Shown: positions 7,957-17,668 of the stretch, piece by piece | Layout of the letters: the number at the start of each line of letters is the position of its first letter | Position numbering within the stretch: position 1 is the stretch's first letter | NCBI RefSeq assembly: GCF_006715045.1 | Contig: NZ_VFML01000001.1 | Location: forward strand, 5,490,001 to 5,554,000 | DNA length: 64,000 nt | Direction: 5' to 3' | Origin: Amycolatopsis cihanbeyliensis | GTDB lineage: Bacteria > Actinomycetota > Actinomycetes > Mycobacteriales > Pseudonocardiaceae | Notes under the pieces: model-generated | Told to the model about the DNA's origin: nothing | What the model saw: only the letters and a program-made list of their open reading frames with translations | The model's database searches: none | Position numbers and translations under genes: made by a program

Positions 7957-8949
7957 ATGAACGACAGCAGGGACCCGGTGGCGCGCATCTTCAACTCGGC
8001 CGTAGCGGCGTCCGCCATCGGCGCCGCGTGGGAAATCGGCATTCTCGACGTCTTGAACCAGGATGGGGTACTGAACCTGCCGGAGTTCGCCGCGGAGCGC
8101 GGGCTCCACCTGCGGTCGACGTCCGGGGTCGTCCGGGCGCTGGCGTCTGTCGACATCGTCGAAACCATCAACAGCAAGGTCGTACCGACCGAACACTTCG
8201 CCGAGGTCTACCGGACACGCTCGTTCTTCCACTGGTTGACCATGGGTAGTGGTGAGCTGTTTCGTCGGATGCCCGACCTGCTGCCCGTGGCCAACCGGAA
8301 GGGCGACTTCTACCAGCGCGACTCGGCGGCGATCACCTTCTCGTGCCGCGAGATGAACAAGTTCTGCTACGACCCGTGGTTCTGGAAAGCCGTCAACCGG
8401 ATGGAGAGCTCGCCGGTCGTCGTGGCGGACCTGGGCTGCGGCAGTGGTGAGCGCCTCATCCAACTGCTCTCCCGCTTCCCGGACGCGGATGCCGTGGGGA
8501 TCGACATCGCCGAGCCGGCGTTGACCGAGGCGGCGGCCGCGACCGCCAAGGCCGGGCTGTCCGACCGGATCACACTGGTGGCCGATGATGTGCTGACCAT
8601 GGCGGCGCGACCCGAGTTCGATGAGGTCGAGCTACTCACCTGTTTCATGATGGGGCACGACTTCTGGCCAAGGCAGCGATGTGTCCAGACTCTGCGACGG
8701 CTGCGTGAGATCTTTCCCCGAGTCGAAAGGTTCCTGATCGGTGACGCCACCAAGACCGTCGGGGTCGACGACCGTGACCTTCCGGTCTTCACATTGGGCT
8801 TCGAAGTCGCGCACGACCTGATGGGGGTTGTTCTTCCCACACTCGCGGACTGGGAGTCGGTATTCGAGGAGGGCGGCTGGGTGATGCGCGAGAAGCACTG
8901 GATCGGTGTGGCCGTCGGCGAAGTGATCTTCGAACTCGAGCCGCGGTGA
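7957..8949 (+). CDS. SAM-dependent methyltransferase (O-methyltransferase type)
   Basis: The 330-residue protein has an N-terminal winged-helix dimerisation part (residues 10 to 85) and a Rossmann methyltransferase domain. Motif I is VVADLGCGSGERLIQLL near residue 155. This layout is typical of antibiotic small-molecule O-methyltransferases. The substrate is unknown; a core or peripheral hydroxyl group of the enediyne product is a reasonable guess. A strong hairpin follows the stop. Confidence 0.85.
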   Translation: MNDSRDPVARIFNSAVAASAIGAAWEIGILDVLNQDGVLNLPEFAAERGLHLRSTSGVVRALASVDIVETINSKVVPTEHFAEVYRTRSFFHWLTMGSGELFRRMPDLLPVANRKGDFYQRDSAAITFSCREMNKFCYDPWFWKAVNRMESSPVVVADLGCGSGERLIQLLSRFPDADAVGIDIAEPALTEAAAATAKAGLSDRITLVADDVLTMAARPEFDEVELLTCFMMGHDFWPRQRCVQTLRRLREIFPRVERFLIGDATKTVGVDDRDLPVFTLGFEVAHDLMGVVLPTLADWESVFEEGGWVMREKHWIGVAVGEVIFELEPR

Positions 8950-8977
8950 GCCACCGAGCGGCCACGGAGTACAGGCG

Positions 8978-9004
8978 GCGGCCCCGTCCACCGGACGGGG
9001 CCGC
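8978..9004. terminator. Bidirectional terminator, 12-bp perfect stem
   Basis: GCGGCCCCGTCC pairs with GGACGGGGCCGC across a 3-base loop. It lies between the convergent methyltransferase and radical SAM genes and can serve both. Confidence 0.8.
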
Positions 9005-9025
9005 AGCCTGTTGCGGGAGACGCGC

Positions 9026-11005
9026 TCAGCAACCGCCTTTGTCGCCGGTCAGCTCGGCGACCACGCCGTCGACGCTCTCGGCGGCGGCGTTGGCGAAGAC
9101 CTCGTCGGCGGTCATCGCCATGAAATGCACGATGGTCTCGTGATTAGTGGAGGCGACCGCGCTTTCGCAGCCGGGCTTGTAGTAGAGGTCCAGATCGATG
9201 GGTTGTGGACGGAGCTCCGGCTGCTCCTCGGCCCGCAGCTGCGCGACGATCGCCGGGATGTCGTAGCTGAGTCGGGCGGTGCGCCGGTAGTACTCCTCGC
9301 CGCGGACCGTCACGAACTCCAACCCGGCGGTGTCCGGCCGGTCGGCGCCCGGTGGCGCCGCGATCGGCTGGGTCAACAGGTCGAACCGGAGCATCTCGTC
9401 CAGTACCGGTGCCACGTCCCCGGGAACCTCCGGGCGGATTCGTTCGTTCCACCAGCGTGTCAGCATCCGCTTGACGTCCGGCTCCCGGTAGATGTAGCTG
9501 ATGGCCGCACCGACCTCGCCGGTGCCCACGACGACACTTTCCAGCGTGGCGAGCAGCGGTTCGGCCGCAGGGTCGTCGGTGTTCCGGATCCACTCGTCGA
9601 GGCTCCGCAGGACCGTGGTCTGCCGGAAGTCGGCGAGCTCGCGCAGCCCGACCCAGACGAACCGCAGCACGGCCATCTCGGCGATTACCCTGGCCCAGAA
9701 GAGGAACCGCTGCATCTCCTGGTTCTCCGCGAAGGAGACCTCGCGGTTCTTCAGCACGTACTCGAAATCGTCGTTGTCGCCGCGCACCGAGATGATCCCG
9801 TGGAACTCACGACGGTCACCGTAGTCGGTGTTCGGCAGCAGCAACATCGGGTAGCAGGCGATGCGGGACACCCGCCGGGCGAGCTTGTCGTAGCCGGCCA
9901 TGAACGACTCGACGGTTTCCCCCGGCGCGCCCCAGATCAACTCTGCGTAGCAGTCCAGGCCCTCGCGGCTGAGCCATTCGGACAGGTCCTCCCAATCGTT
10001 CACCTTCATGTTCTTGCGATTCATCAGGTTGAGGGTGTTGTCGTCGAGTGTCTGCAGGGCCAGTGTGAAGGAGCTTCGCATCCCGGATTGCTTCATCTTC
10101 CGGACGATCGCGTAGAACGTCTTGGACTTGTTCTTCGCCCACGACGTCTCCAGCGCCCTCGGGTAGCCGTACTGGTCACGCACCTCGATCAGGTCATCGA
10201 CGAACGTGAGGTCACCAGGCAACAAACCGAAGTTGGCGTCGCACACGACGATCGTGTGCACGCGCAGCTTGGCGAAGAACTCAAGCTCCGCACGCAGTCG
10301 CTCCCGGGAGAACGACCGGACCTTCTGTCCCACGGCGCCACCCCAATAGCAGAAGGCGCATTTGTAGGGACAGCCGCGATTGGTTTCCATCAGGGCGACG
10401 TCGTAGCGGAACTCGCCGTGTTCATCGGTCATCTCGAGGGCGTTGGTCAGGAACGGCGACGGGATGTGGTCCAGGTCGGCGATCCGCTCCCGGTCCGCGG
10501 TGGTTCGAAGGTGACCGTCGGCGTCCTGGTAGGAGATGCCGTTGATCGCGGCGAGCGTGTCGTCGTCGACGCCGTCGAGGTAGGCGTGCAGCAGGTCGCG
10601 GAAGATGATCTCGCCCTCGCCGTTCACCACCACGTCGACGTCGGGGAACATCGCGAAGGCGCGTTCGGCCTGGTTGGCGACGTGGGTACCGCCGAAGATG
10701 ACCCAGCCGCGAGGGTTGAGTTGCTTGAAGGTCGCGGCAAGGGCGCCGAAGGCGCGGTAGCTCCAGCCGAACACCGAGAACGCCAGGACGTCCGGGACAC
10801 GTTCGCTGAACAGCTGGTACGCCATCGACGACAGAGTGACCCCGCCCCGGAAATTGCGGATGTTGATGTCGAACTTCGTGGCGAGCACGTCGTCCGCGAG
10901 GGCGGTCGCCTTCAGATATCCGGACGCGAGCGGCATCGACTCGAGCGGCATGTCCCAGATGCCTTGCTGGACGATATCTACGGTCAGCTTGCCGTTGTCG
11001 ATCAT
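9026..11005 (-). CDS. B12-binding-domain radical SAM enzyme
   Basis: This 659-residue protein has an N-terminal cobalamin-binding-like Rossmann region (residues 20 to 140, with VIFGGTHVA and VVNGEGE). A radical SAM barrel follows, with the cluster motif CPYKCAFC (CxxxCxxC; Cys212, Cys216, Cys219). A C-terminal extension of about 200 residues is typical of this class. Such enzymes methylate unactivated carbons or rearrange rings. AGAGGGA before the ATG fixes the start. It is divergent from the HpaB gene with a 297-base spacer, and the pair may share control. The substrate cannot be told from sequence. Confidence 0.9.
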   Translation of the reverse strand: MIDNGKLTVDIVQQGIWDMPLESMPLASGYLKATALADDVLATKFDINIRNFRGGVTLSSMAYQLFSERVPDVLAFSVFGWSYRAFGALAATFKQLNPRGWVIFGGTHVANQAERAFAMFPDVDVVVNGEGEIIFRDLLHAYLDGVDDDTLAAINGISYQDADGHLRTTADRERIADLDHIPSPFLTNALEMTDEHGEFRYDVALMETNRGCPYKCAFCYWGGAVGQKVRSFSRERLRAELEFFAKLRVHTIVVCDANFGLLPGDLTFVDDLIEVRDQYGYPRALETSWAKNKSKTFYAIVRKMKQSGMRSSFTLALQTLDDNTLNLMNRKNMKVNDWEDLSEWLSREGLDCYAELIWGAPGETVESFMAGYDKLARRVSRIACYPMLLLPNTDYGDRREFHGIISVRGDNDDFEYVLKNREVSFAENQEMQRFLFWARVIAEMAVLRFVWVGLRELADFRQTTVLRSLDEWIRNTDDPAAEPLLATLESVVVGTGEVGAAISYIYREPDVKRMLTRWWNERIRPEVPGDVAPVLDEMLRFDLLTQPIAAPPGADRPDTAGLEFVTVRGEEYYRRTARLSYDIPAIVAQLRAEEQPELRPQPIDLDLYYKPGCESAVASTNHETIVHFMAMTADEVFANAAAESVDGVVAELTGDKGGC

Positions 11006-11302
11006 AGTGATCCCTCTTTTCTTGGCATGGATGACCGGTCGTTCGGCGAGCGATCACACCAGGGAAAGCATCACACCGATGTTCTGGTGCTGACACCTTT
11101 CCGATTGCGGTTCGTACACTTTCCGGACCGGCTGGTCTGTCTGCTGATGTACGAAACTTCTGGCGTCGGTACGAGTCCGGAGTGAACGCAACTTCTCGCG
11201 TGCGGTGTTGCCAGCACAGAGGAAGATTCCGAAGTCGGTCCTTGCTGATAAGGTTTGCGGTAGTAACTGGCAGGCGCCGCGCGACAAAGGGGACGATGTC
11301 CG
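11006..11302. other. Divergent promoter region between radical SAM and HpaB genes
   Basis: About 297 bases separate the two divergent starts. No gene is supported here. Promoters for both directions are expected, but I see no clear -35/-10 pair or operator. Confidence 0.5.
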
Positions 11303-12841
11303 ATGGGTTCTCGGCCGTTTACCGGCGACGAGTACGTTGAAAGTCTCCGGGACGGACGGGAGATTTTTCTATACGGCGATCGGGTCAAGGATGTGACGGA
11401 GCATCCGGCTTTCCATAACGCGACCCGGATGACCGCGCGGTTGTACGACGCGTTGCACGATCCGGAGCACCGTCCGGTGCTCACCGCACCGACCGACACC
11501 GGCGGCGAGGGCTTCACCCACCGCTTCTTCACCACGCCGCGCAGCGCCGAGGACCTGGTAGCCGCTCAGCAGGCGATCGCGGGCTGGGCCAGGCTGTCCT
11601 ACGGCTGGATGGGTCGCAGCCCGGACTACAAGGCCTCGTTCCTTGGCACACTGGGCGCCAACGCCGAGTTCTACGAGCCGTTCGCGGACAACGCACGGCG
11701 GTGGTACCGGGAGTCGCAGGAGAAGGTGCTGTACTGGAATCACGCGATCGTGCACCCGCCGGTCGACCGCCACCTGCCGCCGGACCAGGTCGCCGACGTC
11801 TTCGTCCATGTGGAGAAGGAGACCGACGCCGGGGTCGTGGTCAGCGGGGCGAAGGTCGTCGCGACCGGATCGGTGCTGACGCACTACAACTTCATCGCCC
11901 ACTACGGGCTGCCGGTCAAGGACGCGAGGTTCGCCCTGGTGGCGACGGTACCGATGGACGCGCCGGGCATGAAGCTGATCTGCCGCCCTTCCTACTCCGC
12001 GACCGCGGCCGTGATGGGCAGCCCGTTCGATTACCCGCTGTCGGCACGGCTGGACGAGAACGACACGATGTTGATCCTGGACAAGGTGCTCATCCCGTGG
12101 GAGAACGTCTTCATCTACGGCGACGTGGGCAAGGTCCAGATGTTCAGCGGGCAGTCCGGGTTCATCGAGCGGTTCACCTTCCACGGGTGCACCCGGCTCG
12201 CGGTGAAGTTGGAGTTCATCGCCGGGTTGCTGGCCAAGGCGCTGGAGTTGACCGGAACGCAGGAGTTCCGCGGCGTGCAGTCCCGGCTCGGCGAGATTCT
12301 GGCATGGCGCAACCTGTTCCAGGCGTTGTCCGACGGGGCGGCGCGCAATCCCGTGCCGTGGCGTAACGGCGCGGTGCTGCCGAATCCGGAGTACGGTATG
12401 GCGTATCGGTGGTTCATGCAGACGGGATACCCGCGGGTGCGCGAGATCGTGATGCAGGACGTCGCCAGCGGGCTGATCTATCTCAACTCTTCCGCAGCCG
12501 ACTTCAAGAATCCGGAAATACGACCGTATCTGGACAAGTACGTGCGCGGGGCGAATGGTACCGACGCGGTAGAGCGGGTCAAGGTGATGAAGCTGCTGTG
12601 GGACGCGGTGGGCACCGAGTTCGGCGGGCGGCACGAGCTGTACGAACGAAACTATGCCGGCAACCACGAGAACACGAGAATCGAACTGCTGGCCGCGCAG
12701 CAGGCGAGCGGGCGGCTGGACGATTACAAGGCGTTTGTCGAGCAATGCCTCAGCGAGTACGACCTCGATGGGTGGACCGTGCCTGACCTGGCCTCATTCA
12801 CCGACCTACAGGCTTACCGCGCGGGCATACTGAACGAGTAA
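11303..12841 (+). CDS. HpaB-type FADH2-dependent aromatic hydroxylase (SgcC-like)
   Basis: This 512-residue protein is a two-component flavin monooxygenase of the 4-hydroxyphenylacetate 3-hydroxylase family, with the usual length and the sequence [18 protein letters not shown] near residue 93. In C-1027 the homologue SgcC hydroxylates carrier-bound beta-tyrosine using FADH2 from SgcE6. A matching flavin reductase is at 2201 to 2722. No tyrosine aminomutase, NRPS or carrier protein is visible in this window, so the substrate may be another phenol or may be encoded outside. The ATG is preceded by AAAGGGGAC at 9 to 10 bases. Confidence 0.88.
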   Translation: MGSRPFTGDEYVESLRDGREIFLYGDRVKDVTEHPAFHNATRMTARLYDALHDPEHRPVLTAPTDTGGEGFTHRFFTTPRSAEDLVAAQQAIAGWARLSYGWMGRSPDYKASFLGTLGANAEFYEPFADNARRWYRESQEKVLYWNHAIVHPPVDRHLPPDQVADVFVHVEKETDAGVVVSGAKVVATGSVLTHYNFIAHYGLPVKDARFALVATVPMDAPGMKLICRPSYSATAAVMGSPFDYPLSARLDENDTMLILDKVLIPWENVFIYGDVGKVQMFSGQSGFIERFTFHGCTRLAVKLEFIAGLLAKALELTGTQEFRGVQSRLGEILAWRNLFQALSDGAARNPVPWRNGAVLPNPEYGMAYRWFMQTGYPRVREIVMQDVASGLIYLNSSAADFKNPEIRPYLDKYVRGANGTDAVERVKVMKLLWDAVGTEFGGRHELYERNYAGNHENTRIELLAAQQASGRLDDYKAFVEQCLSEYDLDGWTVPDLASFTDLQAYRAGILNE

Positions 12842-12981
12842 CGGCGGCGGTCGCGTGCGGCGGCATCAGGCCGGTACCTGACTCGCTGCCGGTTCGACGA
12901 GTGTGGCATCCTGGGCGCCGAGCGCTACGATATGGCGACAACGGGATCAAGTCACGCCACACGAGGACAAGGACTGACTGA

Positions 12982-13311
12982 ATGCCGCAGTACGCAATTC
13001 TAATCTACGAGAAGGAAATCCCGGTCGAGGACATCCCAGCCGACGTCATGGAGGCCAACATGGCCGCGCCGGCGAAGATCGAGGCAATGGGTGCCCAGGT
13101 GGTCGACGAGCAGGCACTTCAGCCGTCCAGCACCGCCACTACGATCCGTAAGGGCGGCGTCATCACGGACGGGCCGTTCCTGGAGACCAAGGAAGCGTTC
13201 GCCGGAATCTTCGTGGTCGAGTGTCGAGACCTCGACCAGGCGATCGAGATCGGCAAGCTGTTGCCCATCATGGACGGCGGTGTGGAGATCCGACCTCTGC
13301 ACGAAGGGTGA
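12982..13311 (+). CDS. YCII-related DGPF-domain protein
   Basis: This 109-residue protein has the DGPF/YciI-like fold with the signature TDGPFLETKEAFAG near residue 54. DGPF proteins are regularly encoded next to ECF42 sigma factors, as here, and are thought to work with them; their activity is not established. Its stop overlaps the GTG start of the sigma factor (GTGA), so the two are translationally coupled. Confidence 0.85.
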   Translation: MPQYAILIYEKEIPVEDIPADVMEANMAAPAKIEAMGAQVVDEQALQPSSTATTIRKGGVITDGPFLETKEAFAGIFVVECRDLDQAIEIGKLLPIMDGGVEIRPLHEG

Positions 13312-14579
13312 CGGTCGCCCGCCGAGCCGTTCAGCCCATGCACAGGCCAGCCGTTCAGCAGGCCGTCGCGGACGCGCACCGGCGCGAGTGGGCCAAAGTG
13401 CTCGCCGCGGCGGTGCGCGTGGCGCGTGATCTCGATCTGGCCGAGGAATGCGTGCAGGACGCCTATGTCGCCGCGCTCCGGACCTGGTCCACCGACGGCG
13501 TGCCGTCGAATCCTGGCGCCTGGCTGGTCACCACGGCACGCCGCAATGTGCTGGACGCCCTCCGGCGGGCCCAGGTGTTCCGGGCCAAGATGCCGCTGCT
13601 GGCCGTGGACGACGTGGCGGAGGTCAGTTTCACCGGGCACTCGGCGGTCGGCGACGACTATCTCAGCCTGATCTTCATGTGCTGCCATCCAGCGCTGCGC
13701 CCGGAAGGCCAGATAGCCCTCACCCTGCGTCTCGTGTGCGGTCTCGACACGCCGGATATTGCGCAGGCGTTCCTGGTCTCCGAAACCACGATGCGAGCGC
13801 GGATCGGCCGGGCCAAGAAGAAGATCGCCGCCGCGCACATCCCGTTTCGGGTACCGAGCGCCAGCGAGCTTCCGGACCGCATGGACGCGGTACTGACGGT
13901 GATTCACCTGCTGTTCACCACGGGTCACACGGCGCCGTCGGGGGACGACCTGACCCGCACCGACCTCGCCGAACGCGCCGTGGACCTCGCTCGGACACTG
14001 CACTCCTTGATGCCGAACGAGCGTGAGGTCCGTGGCCTGCTCGCACTGCTGTTGGTGAACTACGCCCGCCGCGCCACTCGCACCGACGTGGCCGGCCGGC
14101 TGCTGTTGCTGGAGGAGCAGGATCGCTCCAAGTGGGACGGGGCGATGATCGCTGAAGGACATCACCTGGTCGTGGGCGCGCTGCGCGGCGGAACACCCGG
14201 TAGATTCGCGTTGCAGGCAGCCATCGCGGCGTTGCATGCCACGGCGCCGAGCTACGCGGACACCGACTGGGACCAGGTGCTCGTCCTGTACGACGAGCTG
14301 CTGAACGTGTGGCCGTCCCCGGTGGTCGCGCTCAACCGGACCGTGGCCCTGGCGATGGTCGAGGGCGCGGCGGTGGCGCTGCGGGAAGTCGAAGGGCTCG
14401 AGCGCAACGACCAGCTGGCCGGCTACCACTACGTGCCCGCGGTCAAAGCCGACTTGTTCCGCCGCCTTGGCCGCCGTGAAGACGCCGCCAAGGCTTATCG
14501 CAAGGCACTGGAACTGGTGGACAACGAGGCGGAGCGGGTGTTCCTGGCCGACCGCCTGGCGGAGTCCACGAGCGGGTAG
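13308..14579 (+). CDS. ECF42-type RNA polymerase sigma factor with TPR-like C-terminal domain
   Basis: The protein (423 residues from the GTG) has a sigma-2 region (about residues 25 to 95, DLAEECVQDAYVAALRTW) and a sigma-4 HTH (TPDIAQAFLVSETTMRARIGR, about residue 155). A helical extension of about 230 residues corresponds to the TPR domain of ECF42 factors. The GTG start overlaps the DGPF stop; an ATG at 13338 is a possible alternative. ECF42 factors lack a classical anti-sigma factor and use the C-terminal extension for control. It may regulate the cluster or simply sit beside it. Confidence 0.85.
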   Translation: MTVARRAVQPMHRPAVQQAVADAHRREWAKVLAAAVRVARDLDLAEECVQDAYVAALRTWSTDGVPSNPGAWLVTTARRNVLDALRRAQVFRAKMPLLAVDDVAEVSFTGHSAVGDDYLSLIFMCCHPALRPEGQIALTLRLVCGLDTPDIAQAFLVSETTMRARIGRAKKKIAAAHIPFRVPSASELPDRMDAVLTVIHLLFTTGHTAPSGDDLTRTDLAERAVDLARTLHSLMPNEREVRGLLALLLVNYARRATRTDVAGRLLLLEEQDRSKWDGAMIAEGHHLVVGALRGGTPGRFALQAAIAALHATAPSYADTDWDQVLVLYDELLNVWPSPVVALNRTVALAMVEGAAVALREVEGLERNDQLAGYHYVPAVKADLFRRLGRREDAAKAYRKALELVDNEAERVFLADRLAESTSG

Positions 14580-14594
14580 TCCGTGACTACCCGC
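14572..14594 (+). terminator. Hairpin overlapping the sigma factor stop
   Basis: GCGGGTAGT and ACTACCCGC form a 9-bp stem around a 5-base loop. The first arm contains the stop codon of the sigma factor gene. It is a plausible terminator without a T-run. Confidence 0.55.
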
Positions 14595-14707
14595 CGTGTG
14601 CTCCTGAACCCGCGACCGGATCTTCCGGGTGACGGCGGGCGACGGGGCGGGCTCCGACCTTGGTCGCGGCCGCCTTCTCCGCAGGTCACTCGTCTCGCCT
14701 CCCGCTG

Positions 14708-16288
14708 TCAGCATCGGGCCGACGCCGCTCCGGCGTACTTGCCCCATCCGAAGTCGAGCCGGTAGGCCACGATCTCCGCTCTCTCGTCCTCGTTCTGCGG
14801 CCAGCCGCTGGCGGCGAGCAGGGTGTCCCCGCTGATGGCCACCGGGGAGTTGGACGTTCCTGGCAACTTCGCCTGCCAGACGGGTGTGCCGGTCCAGGTT
14901 CGGTGGGCGTGTACGACCCCGTCGAACGTGGTCGTGAACACCACGTCATTCGCCAACGACGTGCCGCCGTACGGTGACGAGTCGAGTGGGTGGGACCACT
15001 TGATTCGCCCGCTGGCGAGGTCCAGCGCCACGAGCTCACCACGGCCTTCGGTCAGCGGTGGCAACGACGGCGTCGTCTGGTTCTCCCACGTCGCGCTCAG
15101 GTTGTTGACGGCAACGTACACGGTCCTCCGGTCGACGGCGCCGGGTGCGGCGACACCACCGAGCGCGCCGGGATAAAGCTCGAGCGGCAGGGTGGGAAGC
15201 TCGTCGAACTTGCCCTCCATCGCGAGCAGATGATCGTCGTCGTGGCCGTTGTGCTTGCCGACCGGTGTCTCCCACAGCAGGCGCCCGGTCGCGCGGTCGA
15301 GGACGTAGACATAGCCGGTCTTTCCGGAGGTGACCACGACCGGTCGGCCGCGAACCTTGGTCAGGATCGGCGAGTTCTGCAGATCCCAGTCGTAGATGCC
15401 GTGTGGCGTGACCTGGTGGTGCCAGATCACCTTTCCCGTCCTGGCATCCAGCTTCACCACCGAGTTGGAGTAGAGGTTGCGGCCGGGACGGCTCGAACCC
15501 CACGGGAACTCCTCGGTACCGACGAACGGATTGGGGTTGGCCACGGCGACGTAGACGTCGCCCTTCTCGTCGAACGTGGGCGGATACCAGAGGCCGCCCC
15601 CGGAGTTGATGTCCGGGCGTCCCCAGAGGTCGGCGGGTACTGTGTTCCACTTCCACCTGGTCGTGCCGGTTCGTGCGTCGATGGCCCAGAGGACCCCGAC
15701 GGCTCCCTCGGCGTTCCCGCCGTCGAGGAAGCTGGGAACGGTCGAAATGTAGACGGTTCCGTCGTGCAGGCCGGGTGCCATGTCGATGGCCTCGCTGGTG
15801 TTGCGGGTGAGCTTGTGCCGCCAGATCTCCCGGCCGGTTCTCGCGTCGAGGCCGAACGCCTCGGTCAAGGTAGCGCCGAAGACCATGCCGTCGGCGACCG
15901 CGACGCCGTTGGGACCGTTGGTGTGCGAGTTGTACATTTTCGTCCACAACAGACGCCCGGTGCGCAGGTCGATCGCGTAGACGTTGGAGTCGAGGTCCTG
16001 CGTGTAGACGACTCCACGGACGACGACCGGTGTGGCGGCATACGCCCCCGGCCACCGATCCGTCGGTGCCTTGATCGGTACGGACCATGCGGGGCGTAGG
16101 AATGGCGCGGTCCAGGAATTGATCGGCCCGTTGACCGCGCGCGTGCCGGACAGGTCCGCGTTGGGCTGTGCCCACGAATCCCAGCACCAGTGGCCGGCCT
16201 CAGTGGCGTCGGCGGCGGTGAAGGTGGTCGCGGTCAGCACTGTCACGGCGAGCGTGGCGATGCCACGCTTCCAGCGTTTAACGATCAT
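14708..16288 (-). CDS. Secreted PQQ-type (eight-bladed) beta-propeller protein
   Basis: This 526-residue protein starts with a basic, then hydrophobic signal peptide (residues 1 to 28). It continues with repeated WD-like blades of the PQQ-enzyme type (YAIDLRTGRLLW, LDARTGREIWRH, LDRATGRLLWET, LDLASGRIKWSH). It resembles quinoprotein dehydrogenases such as polyvinyl-alcohol dehydrogenase. PQQ binding cannot be confirmed, so the oxidation role is inference. The ATG was chosen because GGAAAGGCGAC precedes it and a signal peptide follows directly; it overlaps the previous gene's stop by 11 bases. The pair with the next propeller gene is unusual in an enediyne cluster. Confidence 0.78.
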   Translation of the reverse strand: MIVKRWKRGIATLAVTVLTATTFTAADATEAGHWCWDSWAQPNADLSGTRAVNGPINSWTAPFLRPAWSVPIKAPTDRWPGAYAATPVVVRGVVYTQDLDSNVYAIDLRTGRLLWTKMYNSHTNGPNGVAVADGMVFGATLTEAFGLDARTGREIWRHKLTRNTSEAIDMAPGLHDGTVYISTVPSFLDGGNAEGAVGVLWAIDARTGTTRWKWNTVPADLWGRPDINSGGGLWYPPTFDEKGDVYVAVANPNPFVGTEEFPWGSSRPGRNLYSNSVVKLDARTGKVIWHHQVTPHGIYDWDLQNSPILTKVRGRPVVVTSGKTGYVYVLDRATGRLLWETPVGKHNGHDDDHLLAMEGKFDELPTLPLELYPGALGGVAAPGAVDRRTVYVAVNNLSATWENQTTPSLPPLTEGRGELVALDLASGRIKWSHPLDSSPYGGTSLANDVVFTTTFDGVVHAHRTWTGTPVWQAKLPGTSNSPVAISGDTLLAASGWPQNEDERAEIVAYRLDFGWGKYAGAASARC

Positions 16289-17555
16289 CTTTGTCGCCTT
16301 TCCAGTCGTCCCAACGCCACAGGCACCCTGTTCCGGCCTCGGCAAGCACGCCGCGGGCGGTCATCTCGAACCGACCGAAGTCGAGTACGTAGAGCGCGCC
16401 GTCGGACGGGCCGACGGCGACGTCGATGGGGCGGTGCGCCTTCGGCCCGCCGGGCAGCGATCGCGTCGACCAGTCCTCGGGGTCGACGAGCAGTAGATCC
16501 CGGCCGACCTGCGGGTGCCCGGGTGGCGCCGTCATCGGTGTCTCGTCGCCGAACAGGGCGACCACGAGTTGCCCGGAGGGCGTCACGGTGAACTTCGTCG
16601 CGGCCACGTGCGGATCGAACTCGACCAGTGCGGCCTCCGGTGTGGGCAGGGTTTCGTGCTGTGCCAGTAGGAAATTCGGTTGCGGTCCGCGCTCCGGGCG
16701 GAACCGAGGGTCGGTCACCGGCACGCCGGACACGAAGTCCGGCCAGCCGTACCAGCGGCCCGCACGCACCTCGAACAGCAGGTCCGGAGCGTTGCCGACC
16801 GGCCTGCTGCCCCGGTCGTCCGCGCCCTGATCCAGGGCGAGCAACCGACCGTCCGGCAGGAAACCCAGACCGAATGCGTTCCGCAACCCCCAGGCGACCA
16901 GCTCGAGGTTCGACCCGTCGAGGTCGCAACGTAGCACCGCGGCCGTGCACGGCACGGATCCGGGAATTCGTTGCCCTGGCTCTGTTTCCGTGCCGAACGG
17001 GACAAAGCCGCCGGTCGTGGTCCTTGCCCCCCGCTTGTCGTGGAACGGATCGACTGTGGTGATGTGCACCCCGGCAAGCGTGATGTCGAGGCCGGGTATG
17101 TCGTGCGCGTGCGGAAGACGTTTCAACCAGCCGATCTCATAAGCGTCGAGCCCGATGACGCCCAGGTTGGACATGGCGCCCTGACTGAAGTAGAGCTTGT
17201 CATCCGGGCCGATCGCGGCCATGTTCGTGTGGTAATTGCCCGGACCCGGCATACCGTCGACGACCGGTGAGCGCGACCCGTCGGGGTCGATCTGTGTGAT
17301 TCGCCCGGCACCGCCCTCGGAGGCGTAGAGGCCACTGCCGTGCCGGCACAGACCGGTGACCGGCGCGGCCAACCCGTCGGCGACGACCGTCCGCCGCATG
17401 TCCTGGCCCGGTTTGCCGATCCGGCTGATCCGGCCGCCGGGCCGCGCGCCGCCGAACGGCAACCCGGACTCCGCCACATACGCCGCGCCGTCGGCACCGA
17501 ACACGATACTCGTGGGGAAATCCAGGCCGCTTGTCACGATGACGGGTTCCGACAC
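16278..17555 (-). CDS. Six-bladed beta-propeller protein (ScyD/ScyE or SMP-30/sugar dehydrogenase-like)
   Basis: This 425-residue protein has repeating blades typical of NHL/SMP-30/ScyD-type propellers (FPTSIVFGADGAAYVAES, GLRNAFGLGFLPDGRLLALDQG, IDVAVGPSDGALYVLDFG). No signal peptide is visible after the GTG start, which is supported by GGGAGG eight bases upstream. The GLRNAFGL stretch recalls soluble glucose/sorbosone dehydrogenases. Its stop overlaps the next propeller gene, so the two probably form one transcript and act together. Substrate unknown. Confidence 0.7.
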   Translation of the reverse strand: MSEPVIVTSGLDFPTSIVFGADGAAYVAESGLPFGGARPGGRISRIGKPGQDMRRTVVADGLAAPVTGLCRHGSGLYASEGGAGRITQIDPDGSRSPVVDGMPGPGNYHTNMAAIGPDDKLYFSQGAMSNLGVIGLDAYEIGWLKRLPHAHDIPGLDITLAGVHITTVDPFHDKRGARTTTGGFVPFGTETEPGQRIPGSVPCTAAVLRCDLDGSNLELVAWGLRNAFGLGFLPDGRLLALDQGADDRGSRPVGNAPDLLFEVRAGRWYGWPDFVSGVPVTDPRFRPERGPQPNFLLAQHETLPTPEAALVEFDPHVAATKFTVTPSGQLVVALFGDETPMTAPPGHPQVGRDLLLVDPEDWSTRSLPGGPKAHRPIDVAVGPSDGALYVLDFGRFEMTARGVLAEAGTGCLWRWDDWKGDKDDR

Positions 17556-17668
17556 GCACGCCTCCCAGAGCCGGTTGCCGGTGAGCCTAGCCGCGGTACT
17601 GGCGGGTGAGCTTCTCGCTGCTTGCGCAACTACCCACGGACAACATACGACACACCCGAAGAAGCGAA

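Noticed and set aside
6269-7960. Second long plus-strand frame across the MFS gene
   Set aside because: Shadow frame; arginine-rich with no hydrophobic helices.
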